From Clostridium estertheticum subsp. estertheticum (lineage in GTDB: Bacteria > Bacillota > Clostridia > Clostridiales > Clostridiaceae), in contig NZ_CP015756.1 in NCBI RefSeq assembly GCF_001877035.1, forward strand, positions 1,045,001-1,109,000: 64,000 nucleotides of DNA, written 5' to 3'. Positions within the stretch are counted from its first letter, which is position 1, and each line of letters opens with the position of its first letter. Shown one piece after another: positions 61,893-64,000 of this stretch. The position numbers and the translations under genes were made by a program. The notes below the pieces were generated by a model. The model worked only from the letters and a program-made list of their open reading frames with translations, had not been told where the DNA came from and ran no database searches.

Positions 61893-63284
61893 ATGGAAAA
61901 ATTGTTAGTGAAACAAATTTACAGAGGCAGTGAAAAATATGCAGATCAAGTAGTATCTATCTCAGGATGGATAAGAACTTTAAGGGCTTCTAAAGCATTT
62001 GGGTTTATAGAAGTAAATGATGGAAGTTTCTTTAAGAATATTCAAGTAGTTTTTGAAGAAAAGTTGGATAATTTTGTAGAGATATCTAAATTACCTATAA
62101 GTTCATCACTTACCATTGAAGGAACATTAGTTGTAACGCCAGATGCTAAACAACCATTTGAGCTTAAAGCTACTAAAATAATAGTTGAAGGAATGTCAGA
62201 TACCGATTATCCACTTCAAAAGAAAAGACATTCTTTTGAGTATTTGAGAACTATTGCACATTTAAGACCAAGAAGTAATGCGTTTTCTGCAGTGTTCAGA
62301 GTACGTTCATTAACTGCTTTTGCTATTCATGAGTTTTTTCAAAAAAGAGGGTTTGTATATACTCATACACCAATAATTACAGGTAGTGATTGCGAGGGTG
62401 CAGGTGAAATGTTCAGAATTTCTACCCTTGATTTTAGTAATATTCCAATGGATAAAAACAAAAAGGTTGATTATTCACAAGACTTTTTTGGCAAGGAGAC
62501 TAGCTTAACTGTAAGTGGTCAGTTAGCAGCAGAGTCTTTTGCTTTAGCTTTTAGAAATGTCTATACATTTGGACCAACATTTAGAGCTGAGAATTCTAAC
62601 ACAGGAAGACATGCAGCTGAGTTTTGGATGATAGAGCCTGAAATAGCTTTTGCAGATTTAAATGATGACATGAAACTTGCAGAAGACATGATGAAATACA
62701 TAATAAAATATGTTATGGAAAATGCACCAGAGGAAATGGAATTTTTCAACAGTTTCGTAGATAAAGGTTTAATTGAAAGATTAAATGGTGTTGTAAATTC
62801 AGAATTTGGTCAGGTTACATATACTAAAGCTGTAGATATTTTAATGAAATCAGGGAAAGAATTTCAGTATCCAGTAACTTGGGGCTGTGATCTTCAAACT
62901 GAGCATGAAAGATATTTAACAGAAGAGGTATACAAAAAACCACTATTTGTAACTGATTATCCAAAAGAAATAAAATCATTTTATATGAGAGTAAATGAGG
63001 ATGGTAAGACAGTAGCCGCAATGGACTTACTTGTACCAGGGATAGGTGAAATTATAGGTGGAAGCCAAAGAGAAGAAAGACAAGATATTCTAGAAGCTAG
63101 AATGGAAGAATGTGGTCTTAATAAAGAAGATTACTGGTGGTATCTAGAACTAAGAAAATACGGCGGAACTAAGCATGCTGGATTTGGACTAGGATTTGAA
63201 AGAGCTATTATGTATATTACAGGTATGAGTAACATAAGAGATGTTATTCCATTCCCAAGAACAACTGGATCTGCTGAATTTTAA
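61893..63284 (+). CDS. asnS: Asparagine-tRNA ligase
   Basis: 463 aa class IIb synthetase. The N-terminal OB fold ([26 protein letters not shown]) binds the anticodon; the catalytic part has [20 protein letters not shown] (motif 1), [26 protein letters not shown] (motif 2) and [13 protein letters not shown] (motif 3). FRAENSNT and the length separate it from aspartyl- and lysyl-tRNA synthetases. AAGGAGG precedes the ATG. Controlled by the T-box ahead of it. Confidence 0.97.
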   Translation: MEKLLVKQIYRGSEKYADQVVSISGWIRTLRASKAFGFIEVNDGSFFKNIQVVFEEKLDNFVEISKLPISSSLTIEGTLVVTPDAKQPFELKATKIIVEGMSDTDYPLQKKRHSFEYLRTIAHLRPRSNAFSAVFRVRSLTAFAIHEFFQKRGFVYTHTPIITGSDCEGAGEMFRISTLDFSNIPMDKNKKVDYSQDFFGKETSLTVSGQLAAESFALAFRNVYTFGPTFRAENSNTGRHAAEFWMIEPEIAFADLNDDMKLAEDMMKYIIKYVMENAPEEMEFFNSFVDKGLIERLNGVVNSEFGQVTYTKAVDILMKSGKEFQYPVTWGCDLQTEHERYLTEEVYKKPLFVTDYPKEIKSFYMRVNEDGKTVAAMDLLVPGIGEIIGGSQREERQDILEARMEECGLNKEDYWWYLELRKYGGTKHAGFGLGFERAIMYITGMSNIRDVIPFPRTTGSAEF

Positions 63285-63328
63285 TCTAAGAAATAACATA
63301 ATAAAATATAAATGTAAGTACAATATTA

Positions 63329-63363
63329 ATCTCTTAGCCCTTAAGCTGAGAGATTTTTTTTAA
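63329..63363 (+). terminator. Terminator after asnS
   Basis: AATCTCTTAG pairs with CTGAGAGATT around CCCTTAAG, followed by a T-run. Confidence 0.9.
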
Positions 63364-63420
63364 AATGTGTTATTATTCTGATATCTAAATATTATAATTT
63401 AAATAAGGGGTGAATAAATC

Positions 63421-64000
63421 ATGAAAACAATTATTAAAGAATATATACTGATAACTATCGGAATAGCACTCGTAGCCTTAGGGCTTTACTTTTTCTTAAT
63501 ACCAAATGATTTAGCAGTAGGGGGTGTTAGTGGCCTTGCTATGGTTATAAATCAGTATATGCCAGGTCTTACTATCGGGGCTTTAATGTTTGTATTAAAT
63601 GTTGTCTTATTTGTTGTAGGATTTATGTTCATAGGGTCAAGTTTCGGAGTAAGGACAATGTATGCTAGTTTCGGATTATCTGGTATGATATGGGTATTAG
63701 AAAAACTTTTTCCTATGAGTGGTAGTATAACAAATGACATATTTCTAGAATTGATATTTGGTATATTAATTGGAGCCGTAGGGATGGGTATGGTGTTTAA
63801 TCAAAATTCATCCACAGGAGGAACTGACATAATAGCTAAAATGCTTAATAAGTATTTTCACTTAGAGATAGGTAAATCTCTGCTTATAGCAGACCTTTTC
63901 ATAACGATACTTGCAGGTGTAGCATTTGGTCCTAGAATAGGGATGTATGCCTTACTAGGAGTTATTATTAATGGATATACCGTTGATGCAGTTATTGCTG
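63421..64000 (+). CDS. YitT family membrane protein, copy 2 (3' end missing)
   Basis: The first 193 residues are visible; the gene runs off the window. ALGLYFFLIPNDLAVGGVSGLAMVINQ and GMVFNQNSSTGGTDIIAKML match the GGVSG and GGTD motifs of YitT proteins, with about five membrane helices so far. It has the same layout as the copy at 60142, and the two stand on either side of asnS. GGGGTG lies 8 or 9 bases before the ATG. Confidence 0.9.
   Translation, partial: MKTIIKEYILITIGIALVALGLYFFLIPNDLAVGGVSGLAMVINQYMPGLTIGALMFVLNVVLFVVGFMFIGSSFGVRTMYASFGLSGMIWVLEKLFPMSGSITNDIFLELIFGILIGAVGMGMVFNQNSSTGGTDIIAKMLNKYFHLEIGKSLLIADLFITILAGVAFGPRIGMYALLGVIINGYTVDAVIA

Overview
The window is AT-rich, gene-dense DNA from a spore-forming, motile, strictly anaerobic Clostridium-type Firmicute (Clostridium sensu stricto by overall look; species not assigned). 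Supporting signs are a large GerA-type germinant receptor operon, a SigI/RsgI pair, the [FeFe]-hydrogenase maturase HydG, MotA/MotB, ClpS/ClpA, S-box, THI-box and T-box leaders, AGGAGG-type ribosome binding sites and many intrinsic terminators. No rRNA, tRNA, CRISPR array or prophage was seen. Both ends cut genes: a transaldolase-like gene at the left edge and a YitT-family gene at the right edge.

Layout. 1-7.4 kb: transaldolase-like end, flavodoxin-ferredoxin protein behind a perfect palindrome, glutathione peroxidase, an NAD-salvage cluster (NrtR-type Nudix regulator, nicotinamidase-like hydrolase, unknown 121-aa protein, PncB), pirin, NlpC/P60 hydrolase. 7.6-9.7 kb: overlapping AAA/ABC-type ATPase and TOPRIM-like protein, a probable two-gene phage-defence module. 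9.8-16.7 kb: amino-acid permease, esterase, small membrane protein, DUF3048 lipoprotein, GlpA-like oxidoreductase, and ThiT behind a TPP riboswitch. 17-20 kb: a structured leader of unrecognised class with an attenuator, a TM1266-type regulator, HydG, nitroreductase. 19.8-22.4 kb: metY-metA behind a SAM-I riboswitch. 22.6-32.4 kb: Met-rich pentapeptide repeat protein, YbaK, permease, PLP-enzyme/GNAT fusion, acetyltransferase, DUF2179 protein, MarR-MFS pair with twin operators, M29 aminopeptidase, and a zinc-ribbon miniprotein whose leader can hide its own ribosome binding site. 32.6-40.9 kb: seven-gene germination operon A-B-C-B-C-C-B. 41-45 kb: unknown protein, thioesterase, exonuclease, small membrane protein, SigI/RsgI. 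45.2-47.8 kb: IS607-type element (serine recombinase TnpA, a TnpB without the usual zinc ribbon, probable omega RNA). 47.8-64 kb: small unknown genes, hemerythrin, proBA, YdcF, ClpSA, MotAB, VOC protein, MBL hydrolase, YitT, acidic small protein, T-box-asnS, second YitT.

How the parts work together. Several short operons are controlled by cis-acting RNA: methionine synthesis by SAM, thiamine uptake by TPP, asparaginyl-tRNA synthetase by uncharged tRNA-Asn, and probably the hydrogenase maturation genes by an unassigned leader. NAD salvage and drug export each have a dedicated regulator with palindromic sites at the promoter. The best candidates for something not yet described are the hydG leader RNA, the ATPase/TOPRIM pair, the expanded germination operon whose three C subunits lack a lipobox, the Zn-ribbon-less TnpB, and the SD-sequestering leader of the zinc-ribbon miniprotein. 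All functional calls rest on reading translations and motifs by eye; no database search was possible.
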